Position numbers and translations under genes: made by a program
Notes under the pieces: model-generated
Databases searched by the model: none
Seen by the model: only the letters and a program-made list of their open reading frames with translations
Told to the model about the DNA's origin: nothing
Shown here: positions 1-13,000 of the stretch, piece after piece
Numbering within the stretch: the first letter of the stretch is position 1
How the letters are laid out: every line of letters begins with the position of its first letter
Source of the DNA: Uloborus plumipes
Taxonomy: Eukaryota; Arthropoda; Arachnida; Araneae; Uloboridae
Direction of reading: 5' to 3'
DNA: 64,000 bases
NCBI GenBank assembly: GCA_038373865.1
Contig: JAXGGA010000021.1
Coordinates: 418,359 to 482,358, forward strand

Positions 1-488
1 GTCTTGCGTATGCCTACTTTTTGCAATAAAAAAATAATGTGAAAGCAATGATACATGTTGTTTCTGCATTGTCTTGAGTCTTAAGTGGTACAAGTGTTGT
101 GGCATATCTTGAATTCTAGAAACGTGTAATGCTGTGTTTCTATGTTATCAAAGGTTAATAACCCTAACCGGCGATTGCAAAAATTGTTTTGTTCAAGTCT
201 TACATCAAAGTTATCTTAAATTTCAACACACGTGTTACAACTTCGTGCCACCAGTTTTCATATAAAAAACTATTATTTCTGCAATTATCCTTGTTTCATC
301 ATAATATGATTTTATGGTTTTGAGAACATTTGTTTGACCATGCAAAACATCAGGAGAAGAGATGAGGGCTGAAAAGAGATGAGAAGAGATGAGTGTTGAA
401 GCACTAGCACTATACTAGAGCCAATTCAAAAGAGTGTGAAGCCACCTCAAAAGATTGGAGACAATTTATTTCTAATTAGTCTTATGTC
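1..488. other. Non-coding, upstream intron of PPIP5K
   Basis: I see no exon here. A short purine-rich stretch near 352-400 repeats the word GAGATGA several times. The stretch ends at the direct repeat CTTATGTC (481-488), which borders the transposon that follows. It is inferred to be intronic because the first recognised PPIP5K exon (6955) starts in mid-protein. Confidence 0.5.
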
Positions 489-976
489 AGAGCTTCCCCC
501 AGGCTTGGGCGGGAGGGCGCTGCGCCCTGCCTGCCCTTTGATACTTAGAATGCGCCCAACTTGCCCTTTTACCAGTAAAACGGCGCCCTGGTTGCCTCTT
601 TGTTTATGAAGTAGCGCCCTTTTGATTCAAGAGAGTTACTATGAAAAGGTACCAAACCAGTTTCAACTTCCCCTTGTTATCCTACGATGTTTTCAAAGTG
701 AAAATAACGAACATCCCCCCCCCCCCACGTCCTCTCCTACTTGGATTGGTATTGAGAAATGCACACCTTCCACTATCAGTTGATAAAAGTGGCTTGGACA
801 TTGTAGAGACTAAACATATGATCTTCCACCTGTCACTTTGGGAGCAATAACGAACGAACACGTGTTTTCGATCTGATGAGCCACTGTTAAGTTCTCATGC
901 TTTATTTACTGGGAGGGGCAGAGTTGTTTACACCAGTTTCCAGCATTGATACTTCCAAAAAAGAATCCTGACGGTG

Positions 977-1988
977 CAGGGCTGCCAACTACTACGCATT
1001 TAGCGTAGTCACTACGCATTCATCCAGCTTACTACACACTACGCAAGGAGAAGCAAATTCTATGCATTCCTTGAACAATCATATAAACTAAAGATTTTTT
1101 TTTTTTTGTTCCTTGTGTATTGAATGTCCTTTCATCGGTTGGCCCAGATGATGCTTTTTTGAGTCGATTCCAAGATCATTTCGCATGGCATCTTCCGTTT
1201 CAAACGAATGCTAAACACGCGCCGCTACACAAGTCATTCACTCTACTCCTGAGCGAATCGATGATGTAATCGGAGCGATGACGTCACCGTAGCTGTTTCT
1301 CTCATGGTAGGAAGAACTGTGCGGCGCGCAAAGTCTTCATCCTGATTGGATAGTGAACTTGGATGTTGTTGTTTGAATACTTGGAATGAACTTAGCACTG
1401 AAACTCGGAATGCTTAATGAATTGAAAAAATAAGTATGATTCATAACAACAAATCATGTTATTTGAAGGAATTTCCAGATGAACTAGCAGCTTAAGCAAA
1501 CCGGGCAACCTTACATTGTTATTAAAACAATCTTCATAGTTAAAATATTTCACTTTTTGTTTTTCTTTATTTAATCCTGTTGTGTTACTAAATTAAATAA
1601 AAGAATGAAAGTCTGAATTTGGATCAAAAATTCCTTTTGGAAATTTGTTTGCCAAGTTTTTCTGTGAATTTGCTGTCATTTGACAAATTTTCAGTTTGAC
1701 TTGTTTTTAAAGAAACTCAGACTGCAGAACAGTATAATCAACATTATCTATTAATAATTTTTAAAAAATGAAATACCATTTCCTGCAATTGTTTTATGTG
1801 AAGAATTTCTTTAAAATTGGGATTTTTTTTGAAATTGTTTTTTGTAAAGAACAGATTTAAGCATATTGGCCCATAATGGTTGGGGAGGGAGGATTTTTGA
1901 ACCGCGCTAGACTACACTTAAGCTTTGGAAAATACACTTTTTTTTACTTCTGACTACACATAGCTCCCAAATAATGTTGGCAGCCCTG
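977..1988. mobile_element. hAT-like MITE nested in 489-4321
   Basis: Terminal inverted repeats CAGGGCTGCCAAC at the left and GTTGGCAGCCCTG at the right define the element. Subterminal repeats of ACTACGC (about 990-1045) and ACTACAC words at the other end support it. The flanking 8-mers (TGACGGTG and CGACGTGT) agree only partly, so the target duplication is decayed or absent. No transposase remnant is seen. Confidence 0.65.
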
Positions 1989-2522
1989 CGACGTGTCATT
2001 CACTGTTACTGATAAATTCATTGATAAATATGGAATTGTATTACAAGTCATTTTTTCAGTGTCGGTGAGCTGGTTAGTAGTTCTTTAAAACTCATTCATA
2101 TAAATGTCCAACCAATAACAATCATATGTCAAAAATACCTTATCAAATTTCCAGAAGAATTGAAATGATTTTATTTAAGATATCCTAAGTTTAATTTTGT
2201 AATTACTTATGCTGAAGCTGAACAATACAAGAAGAGGAAAAAATTCTGAAGGTGAGCTATTGAGTTAAAACTAAATATGTGCAGTTGTTTAAATGTTTGA
2301 GCAATTTTTTCTCATTGTTAACTAAAGTGTTCTTTTATGCATTTTAAAATGTACAACTCGGGAAAAAGACTATAAATTTTGTTTCATTTAGGGATGCACC
2401 GAGTAGCATTTTACCGAGTAGCCGAGTACCGAGTACTCGGCCTTTCACTACTCGGCCGAGTACCGAGTTGCCGAGTACCGAGTACCAATTGTTTTTTAAA
2501 AAATCATTGACATAGAGCGGTA

Positions 2523-2736
2523 CAGGGTTAGAAATCATTACAAAATTTTACTGGTCTTCTCGACCAGTGAGCAGGAATATATGCTGGTTAACAGACAACA
2601 TCACTGGTCCACCTTAAATCATTAATCACATTTTTTTTCTTTAAAAAAAATGGTGGTCCTTGGATTGTTTTTATGGTGATTCGCGGCGAGTTTTACTGGT
2701 CTGGAACCAATGGACCAGCAGTAAATTCGAACCCTG
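2523..2736. mobile_element. Small hAT-like MITE nested in 2389-3917
   Basis: The ends CAGGGTTAGAAATCATT and, reversed, CAGGGTTCGAATTTACT form imperfect TIRs. Both subterminal regions hold ACTGGTC/GACCAG words. The flanking 8-mers do not match, so the family is assigned on termini alone. This is the third level of nesting in this locus. Confidence 0.55.
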
Positions 2737-2939
2737 ACATATGAACTGATGATTGGAATGGACCTCTATATGATAGTTCTTAGAACAAAAATCCCACTGA
2801 ATTTAACTTATGCATTATTTAAAATATTTTATTTATTTTGTCAAAAATTTTAGAAAAAAGTTATTTTTAAAATGAATAAATATTAAGTATCAATTAAGTT
2901 GGAATTATATTAATCTATTAGTAATTAGTTCTAATTCTC

Positions 2940-3305
2940 TAAACTTGTTCGTCAAAAAAGTTCGTCAACTTTCTGGCAGTGCTTTGATGAAGTCTCAAAT
3001 GCACAAGAAAATGTCAATAGTGAAAATACCAACACTGAATTCGAATACGAAGAGATGTTAAAGAAAGAGATGGAGTCTTTTTTTTCTGGAGAATTACTAA
3101 ATAGAACAAATAGTCCTTTTGCTTGGTGGAAAAAAAATAAAAGTTTCCTATCTTATGCAAACTAGCAAAAAAGTTTCCTAGTGCACCTTCAACTAGTGTG
3201 TACAGCGAGAGGGTTTTTTCCGAGGCAGGTTATATTTGCAGCAGTCTGAGGAATAAGCTTTCACCAGAAAATGCTGAAAGATTAGTCTTTTGCACCATAA
3301 TTTAA
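2940..3305 (+). pseudogene. hAT transposase C-terminal (dimerisation) remnant
   Basis: Translating the plus strand in two frames gives an acidic stretch, then NSPFAWWKKNK, then after a frame change near 3160 the words APSTSVYSERVFSEAG and LRNKLSPENAERL, ending at the stop at 3303-3305. These are hallmark motifs of the C-terminal hAT dimerisation domain (S-x-R-x-F-S...G). There is no start codon, the catalytic core is missing and the frame is broken, so it is a dead fragment belonging to the element 2389-3917. Confidence 0.85.
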
Positions 3306-4321
3306 GATACAACAATTTCAATTATTAAAATATTTTACTGGCACTTTCCCTTTTTTTCATTAAATATTAGACAATCTTTTTCTAACCCTAATAAAAATGA
3401 CTTAATTGTACTTCTCTGTGTTATCACTATGCCACAAGTTTGAATCTGTAAAACCATGATTTTAAAAATTCGTAATCTAAATTTTTAATGATTAGAAATA
3501 TATTGGAATATGACTGAAAGTTTCTTTTTAATGAGTTTATTAATATTCATCTTAAGGATCACTTGGACTGTTCTTGACCAAAGGTAAGTTCCCCTACACC
3601 AATATGCGATATGAAAAAGTTAATTACATTTGCACATTCTTAGTTAATTTTCATACTTATTTGGTATTATAACTTTTTAAAAACTTATACGTAGAATTCA
3701 GTCATATTTTATAAATATATTAATTGCAAATGATTGCATTATATATATATTTGCATATTTTTAATTATTGAAAAACGTGTCTTGAACTATTCAATTTTCT
3801 ACAACTATTCGGTATCGGCCGAGTACCTGATCCAAATTTGGCCGAATACCGAGTACTCGGCAAATTGGCCGAGCAGGCCGAGTACCGAATATTTACCGAG
3901 TACTCGGTGCATCCCTAGTTTCATTTAAACTCATTATCAGAAATCAGTCATGTATATGCAAGTGTAATTTTTTTCATGCTTCAGTTTTAAATATTTGAGG
4001 GGGAGGGAGGCATAAAATGAATATTGATAAATTTTCAATTTTACTTAGTTAGGGTTTAGAGTTTTTTAAAATGGTGTTTAACAAAAATGCTAAATTATGG
4101 CAACAATAAAACTTTAACTGTACGTAATTAGCCTGAGACAAAAGAGGCTTTCGAATGAAGAGACAGTAAAACATGTAATGCGAAGAATAACAGTAAGACA
4201 TCTCACAATTGCTTTGAGACGACTCAATGCCTTTTAGTTAAAAAAATGCCCTAAACTTGAAAAAAGTGCCCTTTTTTTAAAAACAGCACCCTGCCCTTTT
4301 TTAATCCTGGGGGAAGCTCTG

Positions 4322-5868
4322 CTTATGTCATGAAGATTTCATATTTTTGCTTCTTAGAAAATTTATCAATGACTTTGACTGGCAGCTTTTCCTGTTGAAT
4401 TCAACATATTAAATTAAAAAAAAAATCCTTTTAAAATCTGTCCAATTTTTGAAAGAAATTGTGTTTGGTTAATCTGTACTAAAAAATGCATACTAATCAA
4501 AGTTAAGTGAATTTTTACTATTTTTAAAGTGAAAAAATTAATATTTACCCATTTATGCAACGGCATGAAGTTGAAAAGAAATATTTTGAACGATGAAATT
4601 GAAGAGTATAAATAAATTAAAAAACAAAAATGCAGTTTTTATATACTCCCTGTATAAAAAACAGTTCGTGTTTTCACTAGCATATTTGCTAAGTCATCAT
4701 ATTTAAATGAGCTGAAATTTTCAAGTGTTCGCCATCTCGAAATTCAACATTTCTTGCACTTTTTGGAAAATCTAGCTTTCACAGCTGTAATTAATTGCTT
4801 TACACAACTGATAATAAATCGATCTACATAACTGTAGAATATGTTTAGGTGGGGAAGATAATTAGTGATGGAAAATACAGCAGAAGAAGAAAGAAGGTTA
4901 GATAACAGCAAAATCAAAGATTTTAAAACTGTTGTTCCAGCTTTTTCAACTTAACTAAGCAACGTTGCATATGGTAGTTTTCTTTATTTATTATTTCCTT
5001 TTTTACTTTTTCTTAGTGATTCAATTTAACAAGCGTAACAAAATCGCGAGAATATACCTCATTGAATTTTTTTTGCATGAGATTTCTTTTAAAAGTGAGT
5101 GTTTCTTGCGGTCTCACTCTTTGTTCGGAACCCTAACCACAGTATTACAATTCTGAGATGTAAATTTATCTTGCGCTTGGCAGTAGTGTAATTTTAGTAT
5201 AGAACTTATCTTCTGATTTTCTAAAAACTTTACTTTATTTCTTTAAGTATAAATGTACACATCTACACATGTTTATTCAATTGCTGGTGTGATCCTCGAG
5301 TAAATGAAACTAATCAACCTGCTAAAATCTATGTGTGTGTTTCATTGTATGTTCTTTAATGCATTAATTTAGATAAAATATAATAATTATTCCTTTAAAT
5401 ATTTCCTTTGAAAAAGTCTTCCTTTCCTTTTTTAGTAATTGAGCTTTCCTTAAACTTTAGTGTACAAAATACTTCCTTTAAAATGTTCAGCTTATAACTA
5501 CCCTTCATTGCTAATTCATCATTGAAGATATTTTATAACTGTTTATCGTATGGGAATTTTTTTGCATGTCCATTTAATATCTATGTTCTTAATAATGTGC
5601 TTTATTATTGCTACAGTTGGATTGTGAGATGATTGTAATTTTGTTCTTCTTATTAATATACATTTATAGTATCTGAATTTTTCATTTTACTTCGACTTCA
5701 TTAAAATTAAAAAAAACGCTTACAGAAAATTTTGGTGTAAGAATAAGAGAATGTGTCATGCAATGTACCCGCTGCCCGGTAATAACTTCCAGAGACTGCA
5801 GTTTCTTCCTTGTTTTGGACATGTCAGACATCTGTCTGGAATAGTCAATAACCAAGTTGGAGACAAAT
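4322..5868. other. Non-coding AT-rich intron DNA
   Basis: I recognise nothing here beyond the target-duplication copy CTTATGTC at 4322-4329. No exon with PPIP5K similarity, TIR pair or tandem repeat was seen. Confidence 0.4.
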
Positions 5869-6672
5869 CGCACATCCAGAATGAAAGGGGCACATCTCAA
5901 AAAATGCATTTTTTGGAAATATCTTTAAAAAGCATACCTTAGTACACCTTACATGATAAACTGACCCATTTTTTTCTAGAGTTAACAGTCGCAGCTAAAA
6001 AGACACTTGTGCCCTTATCATTCTGTCGATTCTGCCGATTGTGAAGGGAGAATTGAGTTTGAAAGGGGCACAGCTTTGAAAATCAGAGTTTGCCGAGCGT
6101 CATTGGTGCAAATTATGGTTAGTTGTTTTTTTAAAACCAATTAAGAAAGCCGTAATTTTGATTTGTTTTAAAATGACACTCGTTTTAACTGTTTGTTATT
6201 AAGTATAAATTGTTTGTGCACAAGTAATTTTTGAAGGGTTCCTTTTTTTAGAACAAGAAAAGTATTATGTAACCTAGCGTCAAATCCTTAGGAATTAAAA
6301 TTTGATTTAATATCGTTCTGAAATGAAACAGGGATATGTAGGATAAGTCATGACAAGAACTTCAAAACAAAGTAACGGTTGTATATGCCGATGCCCATAA
6401 GAATAGCTATTTTGAGATGTGCCCCTTTCATTCTCTACGAAAATGGAGAATGAAAGGGGCACTTCTCATTAATTACTGACTTATTTAAAATTGGCTGGGA
6501 AACGCACACCATAATCACCTAGCAGAACCTTTAATCAATCAAGCAATGAAAGTTTGGCTCGTTGTAATAGTTTATTAGAGCCAGGGCAAGGATTTAAAAA
6601 AGTTTAAATTTTCTAATCGATTTTTCTCAAAACAGCTATTTTGAAATGTGCCCCTTTCATTCTGGATGTGCG
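5869..6672. mobile_element. TIR element with GAAAGGGGCACA repeats
   Basis: A terminal inverted repeat of about 34 bp begins CGCACATCCAGAATGAAAGG at 5869 and is mirrored, with about one mismatch, ending at 6672. The same core (GAAAGGGGCAC or its complement) recurs near 6061, 6417 and 6452, the last two forming an internal hairpin at about 6412-6470. No transposase is visible and no clear target duplication was found. I would call it an unclassified MITE or fold-back element. Confidence 0.6.
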
Positions 6673-6954
6673 AAGTGTCCTTTCATTGAAACTGAGTGTT
6701 AACAATCTAATAGCTGAAATAAACTTGGCACATAAGCGATTTAGTGTATTCTACTTCAGGTTTGACTTAAGGGCGGTAACTTACTGCTTAAGAAACTATT
6801 TATTTAGTTATATATATATATGTGATAATCTCTTTCAGTAGTAATGCTTGTAAGTATCTAAGGGTTGTTATTAGTTTCTTACTAAATGTTAAACTTTTAG
6901 TTTTCAAAATATTTCTGCAATATTACTGTTTTTCTTTTTTCCCTTAACTTTCAG

Positions 6955-7077
6955 ATACACCCAGAGAGCCATCCCTTGTCCTTATCCTAAAATGGGGTGG
7001 TGAGCTGACTCCTGCTGGAAGAGTGCAAGCTGAGGAATTGGGGCGGGTGTTTCGATGTATGTACCCAGGGGGACAAG
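6955..7077 (+). CDS. PPIP5K: PPIP5K exon: [16 protein letters not shown]
   Basis: The acceptor is a pyrimidine tract ending TTTCAG at 6954 and the donor is GTATGC from 7078. After two bases of a split codon it reads [19 protein letters not shown] and on to CMYPGGQ, conserved phosphatase-domain residues. It ends with one base of a Gly codon (phase 1). No earlier PPIP5K exon is in the window. Confidence 0.95.
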
Positions 7078-10000
7078 GTATGCTGTACTTGCTTGGCCAC
7101 AGGCATATAACGTTTGTTATTTTTCCTTCTTTCTTACATTTTAACTCAACCTTTTAAAAAAAAAAGCCCTTTTTGTTTTGCTTTCTGTTTATGTCATTTT
7201 GCTGTCTTTTCCTGAGCAAATTTTTGATACTAGCTGAAATAACTAATGAGAGTGAGTCAAAATATGCTTTTTTTTTAAAAAATGCATTCTGTAGCATTTA
7301 TTCGAAGATCTCATTGGGATGAGTATGAAAATCAATAGCGTGAATGAGACTGAAAGTTTTCTGTTTTTACTTCACACATTGTTTTTCGATGATATTTTAA
7401 GATTTCCGTTGCTTAAACAAATTATTTTGAGTTCTATAATTACTCTGCTCTGATTGGGGAAAAGTTTGCCATACAAGAACAGGCCCCTCGCTAAGCTTTC
7501 GCCACCTCGCCAAATACTTTAAATCATAAATCTGGCAAAAAAAAACTCATGTTAGATTAAAATATTGGCAGATGGAAAATTTCCTAAAATTTCCTTTGGA
7601 AACAAAAATATCAATTAAAATTCATTGAATTTGATCTTTGACTAAAACTTTCGAGATTTGGCTAATTTACTGGCTAACAACTTGAAATCCCTAGCATGGA
7701 CTCTAAAAAACTAAACATATCTATATTATGATCAAATGCAACTTGTGTAGTATCCAGTTTCCAAATTTTAAGTTTCCACAAGTTGAATTTAGAAAAGGAC
7801 ACCTAATTTAAAATGCAATGCTCTATTCATAGATTTATGCATAATTATTTTTTAATTTCAATTTACAGTGAAGCACCGTTTATACGTTTTTCAAGGGACC
7901 GTGAGAAAAAAACGTATAAATGAAAAAACGTATAAATGAAAATTACAAAAAAATACGGAAAAACGAATAATTGTGGTTGAAAGTAACTTAAGGGTTATAA
8001 GAAAAATAAAATAATGAAATCCAATGAAATGAAGCATGTAATACTAACCTTTCAATTCTAGAATTAATTTACATCTACTACTTCTCATATTCAAAGTATT
8101 TCGTTATTTTAGGCTGTAGGGCTCTTTTGGAATGCACAGAAAAATGTTCTTTGTTTATAGTTAAAAGTGCCATTTTAACATTATCATTTAACTCACTACT
8201 AATGAGATAGTCTTGCATGGTGTTAAAACCCTCTAAAGCTTGCTGAAAACTTGGCAGTGGCTTTTCCGAACAATTATCCTCTTCGCTTCTGGATTCTTCA
8301 TCGATCTTTTCATCAATTATTAGAAGTGAACATGTCGCAAGTTCTGAATCGCAGTTAACAGAGTCATGAAATGAAGAAACTTCATTTACATTTGACCAGT
8401 TTTTAGGGGGAGCAAAATCAGTAACTTCGGTGATTTCAATAGGGCCATCCACTGACGACAAAAATCTACCTATGGTGAAGCAGTTTTTTATCGTTTTTGG
8501 TAAAACATCTGCCCACGCCCATTCTCTCTCTTTTTGACTCAGATTTTAATAAAACGTATGAATGAAACTGCGATTTCAAGAAAGCGTATAAAAGAAATTT
8601 TTTAACATTAATATGTATTGGACTCTACCGGAACCGAGACTAAAAACGTATAAATGATAAAAACGTATAAAAGAGAAACGTATAAACGGTGCTTCACTGT
8701 AGTTAAACATGAAGTTTATAATATAAAAATGTTTAAGGAAATAATAAGCTTTGAACTCACTCTTGTAATAACACCAATGTTTAACCAATGAAATTTAACT
8801 TCTACTTTGTTTTACTTTCTTTGCATGAATCAATGTCCATATTTTATTTTTGCTTTCATTTTCTATCTCGACTGGCTTAGTGCTTAAAAAATATATTCTC
8901 ATTATCTTGTCAAGAAATTTTTTATCGTATTAGGGCAAGATGTATTTTCATCATTCCCATGTTTCGTATCTAATAATTGAATTTGAACTCTCGGCTGAGA
9001 AATGAATACAAATTTGAGTTCCAATAATCTGAGTTGATCGGTACCAGCACCAACTGGGATTACGAGAAACTCATATTATGCAGATTACGTAATAAAGTGC
9101 ATAGAAACACTAATTTTCATATACGACTAATGATTAGAGAGCTGAAGAAGCTATTAAATATAAAATTGTTTTTGGCTATTATTAATAATTTTATAGAATA
9201 GTTACTTTAGAACTGCTAACTTATTGTAAATGTGTCACAAATTTAGCGGTTTTTTTTTTAAACATGTACCGAGATGCTATTTGAAAAGAAGCAAATCTTT
9301 TATACGTTGAGTGTTTTAAATTTTACTAATTCTACATCTAGGCAAAAAAAAAAAAAATATCTTGAATTTTTTTGAACTAAGAAAAGATGGGCATTGCACC
9401 ATAATATATAATGTTTAACACTTTAGTTATGTATAGCTTGTGAATAATGCAACACGTTTTAAATGTGCTGCGCACCAATTCCTTAAAGTCTTCCATCCAA
9501 ATAAAGTACACATTGATCAAAATAATCCTTTAAAGCTAAACTCTCTAAATTTGATTTGTATGAAACATTTTGGATTATGTATTCTTAAAATTTTTGTGAA
9601 ATATTTTACGTACTTGCTTTTTTGTGTGCTAATTCATTACAAGCAAAATTTTTTTATTTAAAAATGTATTTTCAATTTCAAAACTTTATGCATAGCATTA
9701 TAAGCAGTGGTATTTTGTTTTAATATGTAAAATAAAGTTACTAGATTTTGTTCATTTTTTGTACTTTACTGTTTATCAAATCAAATCTAAAATTCTTTAT
9801 AAAATTTTGAAACATTTCTAGAAGAAAATTTTTGTAGCTGTTTAATAAACCTAATATGTTTATGTATAAATGTGTATGTAGTATAAATATATGCATATTA
9901 TTTATGTACGCAGATATAGTTTAAATTAAATGAGTTTTTCTGAAAGAAAATCCTTATGTGTTAAAGATATAACTTATATAGACTCCTCCATATAAAAATA

Positions 10001-13000
10001 AATATTTTTGAATTCACTTCTTAAAATATTTCAAAATGTGATACATTTTTACAATGCTCAAGTTGATTGTTTTTATTTTTTAAAGACAAAATTTCTCTTT
10101 CCCCAGAAACATCTGTCAACTATTTTGCATTTAAACTGCTAAGCTAAGTTTTTTTTTTTATTTTTTTACGATGGAATCTTCATAATATTAGGATCCACAT
10201 TGTGACATTTTTCTAGAATTATTACTGCATGTAACTCAATAGTCTGTCAAGCTATTTATTTTCTGCGTCTTTTAATTATTCTTGCTTTCTTTAAAATAAC
10301 TTTGCATTTCCCCCTATTTTAATAACATGGCTACCTAGTGCTACACGTAGAAGTTTCAAAATTGCTGCCTTTCTGCAGAAATATTTTATCTGTTAACTCA
10401 ATGAAGGAGAAGGAAATAATAACTCTTAAATTCTTGGTGGTAGAAAACTTTCCAACAAATTTTCTAATAATGCATTTAATGTGTGTTTAAATTGTTGAAA
10501 GACGAGTGCTCATTTAAGATGGTAAATGCTTCTGCAATAATTGTTTTTTAATGCATATATTTCAATGTGTCTGTGTTAAATTTAATATTTTATTGGAAAT
10601 ATTTCTTGTCTGGGTGCCAAGCAAATATAGACCCTTTTATTTGTTTGTGCTAACATTTCATAATTTTTTAAAAACAATTTATGTTTGTCTCATTATGTTA
10701 TGTTTTGTATCTTTAATCTATATTGATAGATTAATTTATTTTATCTTTCAAATTTTTTCTTTTTTATGAATTATTTTCATTATTATTGTTTTATTTGTTT
10801 TCTAACACTTTAATTGGTTGTTAATTTAAATGTTTGAATCATTTGTGTTGAAAATTAAATAATATTAAACAGTTAAGAAACTTGTGTTTTAAAACTAATG
10901 GAGGTACTTAATTCGGTGTATTGTCTCTACAATGAATGTTAATAAAAATTAAACTCCATTGTTATGAAGTGTTATTTTAATAATATGAGAAAGCATATGA
11001 TGCAGGAGAATGATTTAATTTTAAAGCTACACATCAACGTTTGGAAGGTACATTGCAAATCGCAACAACAAATTCTTCCGAATATCAAAATTTTAATAAA
11101 AGAGAAAGAAAAAAAGCCAAATTTCCCCTTATCTTTGAAGGGACTTAGCTTTCTTCAGTAATGTAAAGTTTTTTAAAAAAATTGTTGAGTTTTGCAACAT
11201 CATTGTGTGCTAAGTCATTGTTATTCTGATTCATTATTATTAGAAAAAATGTGCAAGATGTTATTAATTCTATTTCCGCAAAGCTTTATTTATTTATTCC
11301 AACAAAAAAACTTTGGACAGTTTAAAGATTTCCAATCCCATCTCTCTGTTCAAAATTAATTGCCTTTTTGTGACTTCCTTCTTCACTTTCAAATTTCCCC
11401 CTTATGCTCATTATTCCTCAGATGTGTAATAGGGTGGGGCGAAAAATAAAAAGTTTTTCACCTCAACTTCTAATAGTTGCCAAAGTTGTCTTTGGTGATT
11501 GTTAGCTTTTGTGCAAAATTTGAGAAAAATCTAATTAATATCTTCAGGGGGCGCTGCGATCGCAAAGTTTTACCATAGCTTTTATCGGGATTTTATGGTT
11601 AAAATATCAAAAAGAATGCCTTTAGCTAGTCTCTTTGCGTTTTTTTTACTCAAAAGATGTTTTCATGCATTAAAAGCATATGAAATGACTCACAAACGTT
11701 ATTTTATATGATATATTTATATTTCAAAAAAATCACTTTTTTCACGTTTTTGCTTCTTTTTAAATGCTTGAAATATAAATATGTCATAACAATAATTTTT
11801 TGTGAGTTATTTCATATGCTTTGAATGCATGAATATATCTTATGAGTAAAAAAATGCAATGAGATTAGCTAACGGCATTGTTTTTCATATTTTAACCATA
11901 AAATCCCGATAAAAGCTATGATGAAACGTTGCGATCGCAGCGCCCCCTGAAGCTATTAACCGATTTTTCTCAAATTTTGCACAAATGCTAACTATCACCA
12001 AAGACAACTTTTGGCAACTATTAGAAGTTGATCTGAAAAACTTTTCATTTTTCGCCCCACCCTAAAGTGTAACCCATCTATCTTTATAAATAAATTGTCA
12101 TGGCCCGCAGACCAAAAAGGTGTAAGACCCCCAAAATACATATTTCATATAATATGGATGCGAGCATCCTTCACCCTAACTTACTAATGATGTGATGATG
12201 TTGTCTTATAAATATTCGTTTTGGTAAAAACTACTTAATGATTTTGTAAAATCTACTGATCATATCAGCCACTTATTGTTTAGTACTTGTCAGAATTTTT
12301 ATTTATTTTATTTTTGAGAATTGCTAATGTAAATATCAGATGGGAAGTGAACCCGTATTGAAAATAGTAAGTCTGGCATGCCTGCCCGTGCGATCTTCAA
12401 ACCGGAAACAGAATGCAGTGAAATCATGTTGTAACCAAAAATCTGTTTCAATGAAGTAAATTTTCATTCCCTATTTAATTGGCCAGAATATAGTTAAAAT
12501 TTCAAAGTATTTAAATTTTTTCTAAATAACAGGAACAAGAAATAAAATTACAAACCGATAACTGCAGTTATCTTTACTTAATGCTTCTTTAATCAAATGC
12601 ATTTGTATGTCAGAACCCAGTCCAAATTTATACAATTCATTAACCGTGCTTTTTGATTTATAACATTAAGTGAAGCAAGGGGCCACTTGTATCAGCTTTG
12701 CGGAGCTATTGTGACCCGCAAGCTGTAGAGTGGGCATCACTTGTTGAAAGATTTTGATACTCTGTCGTGACTACATTAGTTACTGACGATGTTTGTTATT
12801 TAATGAAAAATCTTTTATCTTATTTTAAATAAAAATGAAAATAAGATTAAATTTAGATTTGTCCCCAAGGTCTGAAACTTGTTAACCTCCTATTGTGTAG
12901 TTATTTAATCATGATTTGTTTCATGTATGTAATTTTCTAACATTTAAAATTGATTGTATCTATTACTGTAGGTGAATATGCTGGAACACAAGGTTTGGGC

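Larger units (their letters stand above)
2389..3917 (+). mobile_element. hAT transposon with decayed transposase, nested
   Basis: The termini TAGGGATGCACCGAGTA (2389) and its perfect complement ending at 3917 are flanked by an exact 8-bp duplication, GTTTCATT (2381-2388 and 3918-3925). The subterminal DNA is packed with CGAGTACCGAGTA-type words in both orientations. A broken hAT transposase C-terminus lies inside at 2940-3305, and a smaller element (2523-2736) interrupts the left part. The exact target duplication and matching TIRs indicate an insertion younger than the host element 489-4321. Confidence 0.93.
489..4321. mobile_element. hAT-like DNA transposon, outermost of a nest
   Basis: The ends are inverted: AGAGCTTCCCCCAGG at 489 and its complement CCTGGGGGAAGCTCT(G) ending at 4321. 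The flanks carry the direct repeat CTTATGTC at 481-488 and 4322-4329, the size expected of a hAT target-site duplication. Because the C at 488 could belong to either the duplication or the terminus, the boundary is uncertain by one base. Subterminal regions on both sides repeat GCCCT/AGGGC words (490-620 and 4240-4310), typical of hAT transposase binding regions. No transposase of its own is recognisable. Three other elements lie inside it and explain most of its length. Confidence 0.75.
7078..12971. other. PPIP5K intron of 5.9 kb
   Basis: It contains the Tigger/pogo-like element 7866-8699 and the palindrome 11432-12062. The remainder (7078-7863, 8702-11429 and 12065-12971) is AT-rich DNA with T and A runs in which I see no coding exon and no convincing repeat structure. 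Confidence 0.7.
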
